DNA of 24,768 nt from JAZNOQ01 sp045589215 (GTDB lineage: Bacteria > Bacillota > Clostridia > Oscillospirales > CAG-272): NCBI GenBank assembly GCA_045589215.1, contig JAZNOQ010000077.1:1-24768 (forward strand), in the 5' to 3' direction. Both the position numbers and the translations under genes were made by a program. Positions 1-7,036 of the stretch are shown piece by piece (position 1 is the stretch's first letter; the number at the start of each line of letters is the position of its first letter). The notes under the pieces were generated by a model, which had not been told where the DNA came from, did no database searches, and saw nothing but the letters and a program-made list of their open reading frames with translations.

Positions 1-58
1 TCCGGATGAGAAAAGAAAAGACGACCGTGCGGGCGTATTATGCCCCGCGTCGGTTTTG
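1..58 (+). promoter_or_regulatory. 3' end of an FMN (RFN) riboswitch with terminator-like expression platform
   Basis: The first bases, TCCGGATGAGAAAAGA, match the conserved 3' end of the RFN aptamer, whose usual form is AGTCCGGATGGGAGAAGA. The rest of the aptamer lies left of the window. It is followed by a hairpin, ACCG-GCGGG (24-33) with CCCGC-CGGT (44-54), and a T-rich stretch, which looks like an intrinsic terminator serving as the expression platform. The next gene is a RibU-like riboflavin transporter, a classic target of this riboswitch, so the context agrees. The open frame beginning at base 6 runs through this RNA and is not the real start of that gene. Confidence 0.75.
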
Positions 59-131
59 TCTCCCTTCGTACAGGGAGGCCTGTTTGTTTCTCAAGCCTTT
101 CTTCCCATTGCTTTACGAAAGGATTGATCTT

Positions 132-818
132 ATGAATACAAATCAAAGGCATCGCGACCTGATCCGCACGATGGTCACCGTTGCCGTATTCTGTGCGGTG
201 GCATACGTTTGCCAATTTGTTTTTCGGATCCGCATCGGCGGATTTCTCACCTTTGACGCGAAGGACGCCGTGATGGCGGTCGGGGCGATGCTGTTCGGAC
301 CTGTTTGGGGACTTGTGATGGCACTCCTCATCGCGTTCCTTGAAATGATCACGATCAGCGAAACCGCCTGGATCGGATTTTTCATGAATTTTATCTCAAG
401 CGCGATCTTTACCGTAACCGCATCGGCGATCTACAGACGGAAGCGGACGATGACGGGCGCGATCATCGGGCTTTCCGCGAGCGTGATCGCGGTCACGGCT
501 GTGATGATCCTTTGGAATTTGCTCCTCACTCCGCTTTACACAAACACCTCGGTCGAAACGGTCATCTCGATGATCGCCCCCTTGCTCTTACCGTTCAATC
601 TTACAAAAGCACTCCTCAATGCAGGACTCGTGCTCGTTCTCTATAAGCCGATCTCCACCGCGCTGAAAAAAGCGCGCCTCATGAGAGGAAACGTCGGAAC
701 GATGCAGTTTGATCGGAAATCGGTTGCGGTTCTCGTCGGCGGGCTACTTATCATCGCACTTTGTGCTGTGGTCTTCTTCGTTTTCCTGAACGGAAGCGTT
801 GAATGGGGAAACCCTTGA
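132..818 (+). CDS. ribU: Riboflavin ECF transporter S component (RibU-like)
   Basis: A 228-residue integral membrane protein, the substrate-binding S component of an energy-coupling factor transporter, which would bind riboflavin at the membrane and work with the shared EcfA/EcfA'/EcfT module (not in this window). About six hydrophobic segments are visible. The N-terminal third has the run GGFLTFDAKDAVMAVGAMLF and then GPVWG, typical of RibU-type S components. The start is placed at ATG 132, preceded by AAAGGA a few bases upstream; the frame is open further left but runs through the riboswitch. Riboflavin specificity is inferred mainly from the FMN riboswitch, because S components resemble each other closely. 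The stop codon lies inside the -35 box of the serine dehydratase promoter. Confidence 0.8.
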   Translation: MNTNQRHRDLIRTMVTVAVFCAVAYVCQFVFRIRIGGFLTFDAKDAVMAVGAMLFGPVWGLVMALLIAFLEMITISETAWIGFFMNFISSAIFTVTASAIYRRKRTMTGAIIGLSASVIAVTAVMILWNLLLTPLYTNTSVETVISMIAPLLLPFNLTKALLNAGLVLVLYKPISTALKKARLMRGNVGTMQFDRKSVAVLVGGLLIIALCAVVFFVFLNGSVEWGNP

Positions 819-843
819 CAAGGATACATAAATGTGTTAAAAT
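815..843 (+). promoter_or_regulatory. Sigma-A promoter for the serine dehydratase operon
   Basis: TTGACA (815-820), a 17-bp spacer and TAAAAT (838-843) with an upstream TG (TGTTAAAAT, extended -10). The -35 box contains the TGA stop of the upstream transporter gene, so the two units are packed together without being one operon. The predicted start, near 850, gives a leader of about 110 nt. Confidence 0.75.
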
Positions 844-857
844 GAACAAAGAATAAA

Positions 858-930
858 ACGCGCAAGCGTAACGATACCCTTTCGGCAGTGCGTGCAGCAG
901 GGAACGCTGTCGGCACTGCCGAATTATTTT
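858..930 (+). terminator. GNRA hairpin and terminator-like hairpin in the sdaA leader
   Basis: ACGC-GCAA-GCGT (858-869) is a perfect GNRA tetraloop hairpin. A long stem follows, TTCGGCAGTGC (881-891) with GCACTGCCGAA (913-923), then TTATTTTT. It may terminate the upstream transporter transcript. Because it lies downstream of the sdaA promoter it would also act on sdaA as an attenuator unless antiterminated. Confidence 0.6.
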
Positions 931-963
931 TAAAGCTTTGAATGAAGGAAAGGCGGAACCGAT

Positions 964-2220
964 ATGCAATCACTCAGGGAACTCTATAAGATTGGGCGCG
1001 GCCCCTCAAGCTCGCACACGATGGGCCCCGAACGGGCGGCATATCTCGCTCTCGCACGCTATCCGTCGGCAGACCGCTTTTGTGTGACGCTTTACGGCTC
1101 CCTCGCACTTACGGGCAAGGGACACGGAACCGATCGTGTGATCGCGGAAACGCTTCACCCGAAGTCCTGCGAGATCCGATTTGATCCCGAGACCGCTTGC
1201 CCTGTGCATCCGAATACGATGGATCTGGAAGCCTTCTGTGGAGAGAAGGCGCTTGGAAGGCTCCGCGTTTACAGCGTAGGGGGCGGCACGATCGAGATCG
1301 AGGGGGAACCTGATGAGACGGTCGGCGGCGCGAATATTTATACCTATAACACCTTCAAGGAGATCGAGGAGTACTGCTTCCACAACAATCTCCGCCTTTG
1401 GGAGTACGTCGAAATGTGCGAGGACAAGGAGATCCGCTCCTATCTGCTCGAGGTCTGGGGCGCGATGAAGGACGCGATCCACGCAGGCCTGACCACCTCG
1501 GGGATCCTCCCGGGGGGACTCGGCACGAACAGACGTGCGCAGACCCTTTACAATCAGCGCCACATCGACGAATCGGCACAGACGCGCGAGAACAGATTGA
1601 TCTCGGCGTATGCATTTGCCGTCAGCGAGCAGAATGCATCGGGTGGAACGATCGTGACCGCTCCGACCTGCGGTGCGTGCGGTGTATTGCCGTCGGTCCT
1701 GAAATATATGCAGGAAACGCGCGGATTTTCCGATCTTGAAATCGTTCACGCGCTTGAGACGGGCGGTCTCATCGGTAACCTGATCAAGGAGAATGCCTCG
1801 ATCAGCGGAGCGGAATGCGGCTGTCAGGCGGAGATCGGCTCTGCCTGCTCGATGGCTGCCGCCGCGCTTGCCGAGCTTTTCGGGATGGGACTCGGACAGA
1901 TCGAATACGCCGCCGAGGTCGCGATGGAGCATCACCTCGGACTGACCTGCGATCCGATCGCGGGACTCGTGCAGATCCCCTGCATCGAGCGAAACGCTGT
2001 TGCCGCGATGCGTGCGATCAATGCACTTTCCCTCGCGAATTTCCTTGCAGATTCTCGCAAGATCAGCTTCGACGTTGTCGTACAGACAATGTATAATACG
2101 GGAAAGGATCTTGCCCTCGGATATAGAGAGACCTCCACGGGAGGCCTTGCAAAGTATTACCCGAATGTCGCTGTGCAGGAGGACAACGGTACGCCGATCG
2201 GAAGGGAGACTTCCGAATGA
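964..2220 (+). CDS. sdaA: L-serine dehydratase (L-serine ammonia-lyase), iron-sulfur, single chain
   Basis: A cytoplasmic enzyme of 418 residues that deaminates L-serine to pyruvate and ammonia with a [4Fe-4S] cluster. The N-terminal beta domain begins with YKIGRGPSSSHTMGPERAA (about residues 8-26) and has YGSLALTGKGHGTD (44-57). The alpha domain has GGTIVTAPTCGACG (227-240). The three expected cluster cysteines are present with family spacing, C287-x41-C329-x10-C340, in GCQAEIG, LTCDP and PCIERN. Both domains are in one chain, as in E. coli SdaA, rather than split into SdaAA and SdaAB as in many Firmicutes. ATG 964 follows GAAGGAAAGG. The stop overlaps the next start (ATGA), so downstream translation is probably coupled. 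It is the first gene of a three-gene run. Confidence 0.93.
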   Translation: MQSLRELYKIGRGPSSSHTMGPERAAYLALARYPSADRFCVTLYGSLALTGKGHGTDRVIAETLHPKSCEIRFDPETACPVHPNTMDLEAFCGEKALGRLRVYSVGGGTIEIEGEPDETVGGANIYTYNTFKEIEEYCFHNNLRLWEYVEMCEDKEIRSYLLEVWGAMKDAIHAGLTTSGILPGGLGTNRRAQTLYNQRHIDESAQTRENRLISAYAFAVSEQNASGGTIVTAPTCGACGVLPSVLKYMQETRGFSDLEIVHALETGGLIGNLIKENASISGAECGCQAEIGSACSMAAAALAELFGMGLGQIEYAAEVAMEHHLGLTCDPIAGLVQIPCIERNAVAAMRAINALSLANFLADSRKISFDVVVQTMYNTGKDLALGYRETSTGGLAKYYPNVAVQEDNGTPIGRETSE

Positions 2221-3143
2221 AACGACTGAAGATCGACCTTTCCGAATGCGGCTATACGCCGAATATTTCGATGTTCCGCAATTTCACGAATGCAGTTGCG
2301 GGAACGGGGGCGGTGTTTGCCGCTCTGCACGTCTTCATCGGATATATGGGCTTTGACAAAACCCCCAATGAGAACACGGGCGAGATCCCACGCTTTCTCG
2401 ACGTTGCGGAGTACAGATACTATATCATGCTGTTTCTCCTGTTTGCACTCATACCGATCGCTTCGGGGATCTTTCGGAAAATTCCTGCGGTGACGCTTCT
2501 GCCCGCCGCTGTGACAGTGACGTACGTTCTTCTGCTGTTTGATGCAGATCTTCTCACGAAAGGACCGATGACCTTTTTATTGTTCTCGCTCTTTTCCTTT
2601 GCGGGACACACCTACGTTTCGCTTTGCAGTCAAAAAAAACGCGCGATCGATCTGTATCGCTACGTAACCGCTCTCATCGGTGTTACCGCGTCCGCGTGGG
2701 CGCTGAAGGTGTATTTCAGCGCTCCGAGTGCGTTCGAACGCCTTCTCTCGTCCCTGAAGCCCGATGAGTCGCTTGACGGACTGTCTGCCGTTTGGCGCTA
2801 TGAGCGGCTCGGGGTGCTTGCGGAGACCTTTGACGCAGGCAACCGCAATTATTATCTCATCATTGCGCTTTGCGGAATTCTTTTGTCCGCGCTTCTTGTG
2901 CTGCTTCCGAAGTGGAAGCCGTTGATCGCTATATCGGCGATCGCTCTCACGGGTTATCTCGCGTACCTCGTCGGATGGCTGAAGCTATCGTACTATCCGA
3001 TGCTTTTCGCCGTGCCGCTCATTCTTCTTGCTGTCGGTTGCTTTGTGTATTCTGCCGTGCCGCCCGTACAGGAGGCGGAGAAAAAAGAACCCACCGAGGA
3101 CGGTGGTACACCTCATAGCACGGAGGAGGGAATAACGGAGTGA
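2217..3143 (+). CDS. Polytopic membrane protein of unknown function
   Basis: A 308-residue protein that I do not recognise. It has about eight hydrophobic stretches, for example NAVAGTGAVFAALHVFIGYM, YYIMLFLLFALIPIASGIF, a phenylalanine- and leucine-rich one near residue 125, and LIIALCGILLSALLVLLP. The N-terminus is short and cytoplasmic-looking, and the C-terminal tail is charged (EAEKKEPTEDGGTPHSTEEG). It overlaps both neighbours, by four bases with the serine dehydratase and by four bases with the GTG option of the biotin ligase, so it is translated within that operon. No catalytic or transport motif is visible. A role with serine or biotin metabolism is suggested only by position. Confidence 0.8.
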   Translation: MKRLKIDLSECGYTPNISMFRNFTNAVAGTGAVFAALHVFIGYMGFDKTPNENTGEIPRFLDVAEYRYYIMLFLLFALIPIASGIFRKIPAVTLLPAAVTVTYVLLLFDADLLTKGPMTFLLFSLFSFAGHTYVSLCSQKKRAIDLYRYVTALIGVTASAWALKVYFSAPSAFERLLSSLKPDESLDGLSAVWRYERLGVLAETFDAGNRNYYLIIALCGILLSALLVLLPKWKPLIAISAIALTGYLAYLVGWLKLSYYPMLFAVPLILLAVGCFVYSAVPPVQEAEKKEPTEDGGTPHSTEEGITE

Positions 3144-3931
3144 AGGAAACCGATATGACACTGACCGAAGCCTCCATTCGTGAGGCAGGTGAGCTTTCGG
3201 AGGAGTACCGTATCGAGGTCTATTCCACGCTTGAATCGACCAATCTGACCGCGCGGGCGCTTGCCGAAGCGGGTGCGCCAAACGGGACGGTCGTTTTTGC
3301 GGATGCACAGACTGCGGGAAGAGGTAGGCTCGGACGGTCCTTTTATTCGCCTGCGGGGAGCAGTATTTATATGACACTCCTCCTCCGCCCGCATTTTTCG
3401 CCCGAGGAGGCGGCATCGGTCACGACCTTTGCGGCGGTTGCCGTGGCGCGTGCGATCGAGCGCGTAACGGGGCTTCACGCCTCGGTGAAATGGGTGAACG
3501 ACGTGTGGATCGGGAAGCGCAAGGTGTGCGGGATCCTCGCGGAATCCGCGCTTTCAGACGCGGGAAAGCAGATTTCCTTTGTCGCGCTCGGCATTGGAAT
3601 CAACGTAAATCAGCCCGAATTTCCTCCCGAGCTTTCAGAGATCGCAACGTCGCTTCTCCTCGAATGCGGAGACGCGATAGACAGAAGCCGATTTGCCGCC
3701 GTCCTCCTTTCGGAGCTACAGCCCCTTCTTTCGGGGGACGCACCGAAAGAGCATATGGACGAATACCGAGAGAGAAATCTCGTTCTCGGACGGGAGATCA
3801 CGGTGGTGACAGGAGGCCGAGCCTATACGGCAGTGGGGAAGCGGATCGAGGACAACGGAAATCTGACCGTTGCTTTTCCTGACGGAAAAGAGGAAATCAT
3901 TTGTGCCGGGGAAGTCAGCATCAGGCTATAA
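3140..3931 (+). CDS. birA: Biotin--[acetyl-CoA-carboxylase] ligase, one-domain type
   Basis: A cytoplasmic enzyme of about 263 residues that forms biotinyl-5'-AMP and attaches biotin to carboxylase or decarboxylase carrier domains. Visible motifs are VYSTLESTN near the N-terminus, the adenylate loop GRGRLGRSF (about residues 59-67), KWVNDVWIGKRKVCGIL with the catalytic-site lysine, and GIGINVN. There is no N-terminal winged-helix domain, so it is a plain ligase and not a BirA-type repressor. Two starts are possible: GTG 3140 with GGAGGAGGG nine bases upstream and overlapping the previous stop, or ATG 3155 with AAGGAA six bases upstream. I use the first. It ends the sdaA operon ahead of a clear terminator. 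Confidence 0.92.
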   Translation: MKETDMTLTEASIREAGELSEEYRIEVYSTLESTNLTARALAEAGAPNGTVVFADAQTAGRGRLGRSFYSPAGSSIYMTLLLRPHFSPEEAASVTTFAAVAVARAIERVTGLHASVKWVNDVWIGKRKVCGILAESALSDAGKQISFVALGIGINVNQPEFPPELSEIATSLLLECGDAIDRSRFAAVLLSELQPLLSGDAPKEHMDEYRERNLVLGREITVVTGGRAYTAVGKRIEDNGNLTVAFPDGKEEIICAGEVSIRL

Positions 3932-3945
3932 AAACCCAAAAGAAC

Positions 3946-3970
3946 GGCTCACGCATAGTGAGCCTTTCTT
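3946..3970. terminator. Bidirectional intrinsic terminator between birA and the AbrB-like gene
   Basis: Perfect stem GGCTCAC (3946-3952) with GTGAGCC (3958-3964), loop GCATA, then TTTCTTTTT on the plus strand. The minus side also has a T-rich tract (GTTCTTTT). It sits between two convergent genes. Confidence 0.88.
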
Positions 3971-4001
3971 TTTGCATATAAATGGATAGGCGGAATGCGG
4001 A

Positions 4002-4247
4002 TCAGTACTGCGACTTCAGCCTCGAAAGGCAGGAGGCGCAAACGCGGCGTCCCTCGAAGAAAACGATCTCGTCGGCGTTATTACAAAAGATGCAGGCGGG
4101 CTGATATTTTTGCAGAACGATACGGTCTCCGTCGACGAACATTTCGAGTGCGTCTCTCGTGTCAAGCTCCATGCTAGAGCGGAGCTCCTTCGGGATCAGG
4201 ATGCGTCCGAGTTCGTCGATCTTTTTTACAAATCCGGTAGATTTCAT
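4002..4247 (-). CDS. AbrB/SpoVT-family DNA-binding regulator with C-terminal zinc-ribbon-like tail
   Basis: An 81-residue protein. Residues 1-48 form a SpoVT/AbrB swapped-hairpin DNA-binding domain (STGFVKKIDELGRILIPKEL, then a loop containing DRIVLQKY). The second half has two CxxC pairs, C52-C55 and C70-C73, which could bind one zinc. Such proteins act as dimeric or tetrameric transition-state regulators in Firmicutes; which genes this one controls cannot be seen. ATG at 4247 is preceded by GAGAGGG. It has a consensus promoter upstream and an inverted repeat around that promoter, which suggests autoregulation. Its 3' end faces birA across a shared terminator. Confidence 0.85.
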   Translation of the reverse strand: MKSTGFVKKIDELGRILIPKELRSSMELDTRDALEMFVDGDRIVLQKYQPACIFCNNADEIVFFEGRRVCASCLSRLKSQY

Positions 4248-4290
4248 TGGTGTACCCTCTCTTTTCTTGTTATTTGTTGGTTTGATATTG

Positions 4291-4363
4291 GCATTGACAT
4301 ACTAAAATTGGTGGAATTTGTCACTATAGGTATTATATACCGACTTTCGCACGATGTCAATGC
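4291..4363. repeat. 10-bp exact inverted repeat around the AbrB-like promoter (operator candidate)
   Basis: GCATTGACAT occurs at 4291-4300 on the plus strand and again, inverted, as ATGTCAATGC at 4354-4363. The second copy contains the -35 box of the promoter and the first lies in the leader, 53 bp away. A smaller dyad, AAATT-GGTGG-AATTT (4305-4319), lies between them. The arrangement would suit a regulator bridging two sites across its own promoter. Confidence 0.5.
4332..4360 (-). promoter_or_regulatory. Consensus sigma-A promoter of the AbrB-like gene
   Basis: Read on the minus strand: TTGACA (4355-4360), 17-bp spacer, TATAAT (4332-4337). Both hexamers are perfect. The leader to the start codon is about 75 nt. 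Confidence 0.85.
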
Positions 4364-4569
4364 TTTCTTGTCGAAGTTTACAAAAGGTTAACATTTTTTG
4401 CCAATAAAGATAGATATATGGTAATATTGCTCCTTTTTCGCGATGCTGTTCGGGATCTTTTTCTTCCTCTGTTGCGTGTATGTGGTTTAATGCGGTAGCT
4501 CCGCGGCAATAATAGGGATGCCGCGCATTCTTTGCAGGTGCTACATAAAAAAGGAAAGAGGAAGAGATC
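4361..4569 (+). promoter_or_regulatory. Intergenic leader with promoter candidate and alternative hairpins
   Basis: TTGCCA (4398-4403), 18 bp, TAATAT (4422-4427) could drive the gene at 4570. Further down, the segment near 4488-4527 can fold in competing ways: GCGG-TAGCT-CCGC, or CGCGGC (4502-4507) with GCCGCG (4520-4525), or a longer stem AATGCGG with CCGCGCATT. There is no T-tract after them. I see no gene here. Confidence 0.4.
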
Positions 4570-4857
4570 TTGATCAAAGGAATTCAAAGAAAAATGGTGC
4601 TGATCCGCACCCCCGACAGTAAAATTTTTGAAGAGGCGCATTTCGTTTTCCGCGCAGAAAGTGATTCCCGCGCTTCGGAGGAGAACGATATGCTGATGGA
4701 GGCGAACCGTATCATTGAAGAGGCGGGGCTCGGTGTTATGGGAGGGAAGCATCATATGAGGAAGAAACGGGGCGGCGGTGTGATCGGCTTTCTCCTCGGA
4801 GGACTTTTCGGAGGAGGAGCGGTCGGGGTGATCTGGCTCCTCTGTGCACTCTTGTAA
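4570..4857 (+). CDS. Small membrane protein of unknown function
   Basis: A 95-residue protein that I do not recognise. The N-terminal two thirds are soluble and charged (RTPDSKIFEEAHFVFRAE, then a likely helix EENDMLMEANRIIEEAG). A basic stretch (HHMRKKRGGG) leads into one glycine-rich hydrophobic C-terminal segment, GFLLGGLFGGGAVGVIWLLC, so it is probably anchored by its C-terminus with the N-terminus in the cytoplasm. The start shown is TTG 4570, preceded by GAGGAAGAG; an in-frame ATG at 4594 is the alternative. It stands alone between two promoters, just upstream of the RNase J unit. Confidence 0.6.
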   Translation: MIKGIQRKMVLIRTPDSKIFEEAHFVFRAESDSRASEENDMLMEANRIIEEAGLGVMGGKHHMRKKRGGGVIGFLLGGLFGGGAVGVIWLLCALL

Positions 4858-4899
4858 TGGAATAGAACTGCCGTCTCATCGGAAAATCGTGTCCCTCTC

Positions 4900-4928
4900 T
4901 TGACAAAACGGTAAATTTGTGGTAAAAT
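4900..4928 (+). promoter_or_regulatory. Sigma-A promoter of the RNase J unit
   Basis: TTGACA (4900-4905), 17-bp spacer, TAAAAT (4923-4928). The predicted start near 4935 leaves a leader of 180-230 nt before RNase J. Confidence 0.8.
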
Positions 4929-4952
4929 TATACTTTAGTAAATTGGGATCGA

Positions 4953-5081
4953 ATGTCTCTCTTTAAAAAAGGATCAAATTCGCGTCTGAAATCCGACAGC
5001 GAGTGGATCGGACCGCTTCTTTTTGAAGGAATTCTCACAGAGAAGTGCTCTCGCAATCATACGGACAGAACGCATTTATAA
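4953..5081 (+). CDS. Possible short leader ORF, 42 residues
   Basis: An ATG-to-TAA frame inside the RNase J leader, starting about 18 nt after the predicted transcription start. The product would begin MSLFKKGSNSRLKSDSEWIG and has no recognisable domain or membrane segment. The only upstream ribosome-binding-like sequence is a weak GGGATCG. It may be a leader peptide, a decayed fragment or chance. Confidence 0.25.
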   Translation: MSLFKKGSNSRLKSDSEWIGPLLFEGILTEKCSRNHTDRTHL

Positions 5082-5162
5082 ATCATCAGAAATACGGAAA
5101 GGAAGATCAGTATTAAAAATTCAACAAACAGAAACGGAAACAAAAGGCAGACCGAACGGCGC

Positions 5163-6833
5163 GTGAAGCCGAAGTCAAAGCTGAAGATCATACCTCTCGG
5201 CGGACTGAACGAGGTCGGCAAAAATATGACCGTGATCGAATACGAGGATGATATTATCGTCGTGGATTGCGGCCTTGGATTTCCGGATGAGGATATGCCC
5301 GGCATCGACCTTGTCATCCCGGATATCTCTTATCTCGAAGCAAATAAGGATAAGATCCGCGGTCTGTGCCTGACGCACGGACACGAGGACCACATCGGAG
5401 CCATTCCATACGCGCTCCGTACCATCAATCCGCCGATCTACGGCACAAGGCTTACGCTCGGCATCATACAGAACAAGCTGCAGGAGCACCGACTCCCCGA
5501 GGAGCCGAAGCTCTGCTGTGTAAAGGCGGGGGACACCGTCCGCCTCGGCGTGTTTACCGTCGAATTCATTCGTGTCAATCACTCGATCGCGGACGCGTGC
5601 TGTCTTGCGATCACCACACCCGTCGGTACGATCCTGCACACGGGTGACTTTAAGCTCGATACCACCCCGATCGAGGGTGAAATGATGAACCTGACCCGCC
5701 TCGGAGAGCTTGGACGCAGAGGCGTGCTTCTCCTGATGTGCGAGTCAACGAACGCCGAGCGTGCGGGCTACACCCCCTCGGAGAAGAAGGTCGGCAAGTC
5801 GCTCGAGGTCATTTTCACGATGCACGCGGACAAACGCCTCGTCATCGCGACCTTCTCCTCGAACGTTCACAGGGTACAGCAGATCATCGACGCGAGCGTG
5901 CGCCACGGCAGAAAGGTGGCGGTTACGGGACGCAGTATGCTGAATATCCTTTCGGCTGCGAAGGAGCTCGGATATATGAAGGTGCCGGACGGTGTTCTGA
6001 TCGAGCTTTCGGATATGAAGCGCTATAAGCCCGAGGAGATCACGCTGATCACGACGGGCAGCCAAGGGGAGCCGATGTCGGCACTCTACCGTATGGCATT
6101 CGGCGACCACAGAGAGGTCAATCTGAACCACAACGACCTCGTCGTATTGTCCTCGAATCCGATCCCGGGGAACGAAAAGCTGGTCGGCCGTATCGTCAAC
6201 GAGCTCACGAAAAACGGTGTGCAGGTCCTGCACGACGCCGCAGTCGAGGTCCACGTTTCGGGACATGCCTGCCAGGAGGAGCTGAAGCTCGTGCAGGCAC
6301 TTACGAAGCCGAAATTTTTTATGCCGATCCACGGTGAGTACCGCCACTTGATGGCAAACCGTGAGCTTGCGCGGGAGATCGGTATTCCCGAAAACAATAT
6401 TTTCATCGCGGATATCGGCAAGGTGCTTGAGGTATCTCCGACCGAAGCCTCATGGGGCGAGCCCGTTCCCGCAGGCAAGGTGCTTGTGGATGGCTACGGC
6501 GTCGGTGACGTTGGAAATATCGTCCTCAGGGATCGCCGCCATCTGGCGCAGGACGGTCTCATCGTCGTTGTGGCGGGAATTGACGAGGATGCGGGACTTA
6601 TCATCTCGGGACCCGATATCATTTCACGCGGATTTGTGTACGTGCGTGAGGCGGAGGAGCTGATGGACGAGGCGAGACAGATCGCCATCGAGACGCTGAA
6701 TGCCTGCCTCAATTCTCGCAAGCGCTTTGATCATATGCAGGTCAAGACGCGGCTCCGCGATGATCTCACGAAATTCCTTTACGCACAGACGAAGCGTAAG
6801 CCGATGATCCTCCCCGTGATCATGGACGTTTGA
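5163..6833 (+). CDS. rnj: Ribonuclease J
   Basis: A cytoplasmic metallo-beta-lactamase/beta-CASP nuclease of 556 residues from this start, with 5'-3' exonuclease and endonuclease activity in mRNA decay and rRNA maturation. Motifs in order: KLKIIPLGGLNEVGKNMT at the N-terminus, the metal-binding HGHEDH (residues 72-77), VNHSIADAC, HTGDFKLD, beta-CASP motifs around STNAE and GSQGEPMSAL, and PIHGEYRHL near residue 385. The length is normal for the family. GTG 5163 is a conservative start with only AAAAGGCAG upstream. A better ribosome binding site, AAAGGAAG (5098-5105), lies six bases before an in-frame ATT at 5112, which would add a basic 17-residue tail common in this family. No clear terminator follows. 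Confidence 0.93.
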   Translation: MKPKSKLKIIPLGGLNEVGKNMTVIEYEDDIIVVDCGLGFPDEDMPGIDLVIPDISYLEANKDKIRGLCLTHGHEDHIGAIPYALRTINPPIYGTRLTLGIIQNKLQEHRLPEEPKLCCVKAGDTVRLGVFTVEFIRVNHSIADACCLAITTPVGTILHTGDFKLDTTPIEGEMMNLTRLGELGRRGVLLLMCESTNAERAGYTPSEKKVGKSLEVIFTMHADKRLVIATFSSNVHRVQQIIDASVRHGRKVAVTGRSMLNILSAAKELGYMKVPDGVLIELSDMKRYKPEEITLITTGSQGEPMSALYRMAFGDHREVNLNHNDLVVLSSNPIPGNEKLVGRIVNELTKNGVQVLHDAAVEVHVSGHACQEELKLVQALTKPKFFMPIHGEYRHLMANRELAREIGIPENNIFIADIGKVLEVSPTEASWGEPVPAGKVLVDGYGVGDVGNIVLRDRRHLAQDGLIVVVAGIDEDAGLIISGPDIISRGFVYVREAEELMDEARQIAIETLNACLNSRKRFDHMQVKTRLRDDLTKFLYAQTKRKPMILPVIMDV

Positions 6834-6914
6834 TCTTAAAAAGGAAATCGGCTGAAAATTTATACGGTGTTCACAATGTCGCCAATAAATAAGCACAAAA
6901 TGTACAAGAAAATG

Positions 6915-6960
6915 TGTTAAAATAATCAGGTATGCCGATGCCTTCTCTATGGCGTCGGCA
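6915..6960 (+). promoter_or_regulatory. Extended -10 promoter with 5'-terminal hairpin
   Basis: TG-T-TAAAAT (6915-6923) is an extended -10 box with no good -35. About ten bases later a 10-bp stem begins, TGCCGATGCC (6933-6942) with GGCGTCGGCA (6951-6960), loop of eight. The hairpin would lie at or near the 5' end of the mRNA for the gene at 7037. Confidence 0.5.
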
Positions 6961-7036
6961 ATCCGAATGCAATGATTACGGAAGCGCCCTGTATTTTGAA
7001 GCGGCGCACCGAAAACAGAAAGGAACGGTTAGAACA

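Noticed and set aside
6..131. In-frame upstream extension of the riboflavin transporter
   Set aside because: It covers the riboswitch and its hairpin; ATG 132 has a ribosome binding site and begins the conserved protein.
1006..1935. 309-codon open frame antisense to serine dehydratase
   Set aside because: The sense strand encodes an unmistakable enzyme with all cluster cysteines; the antisense product has no recognisable feature.
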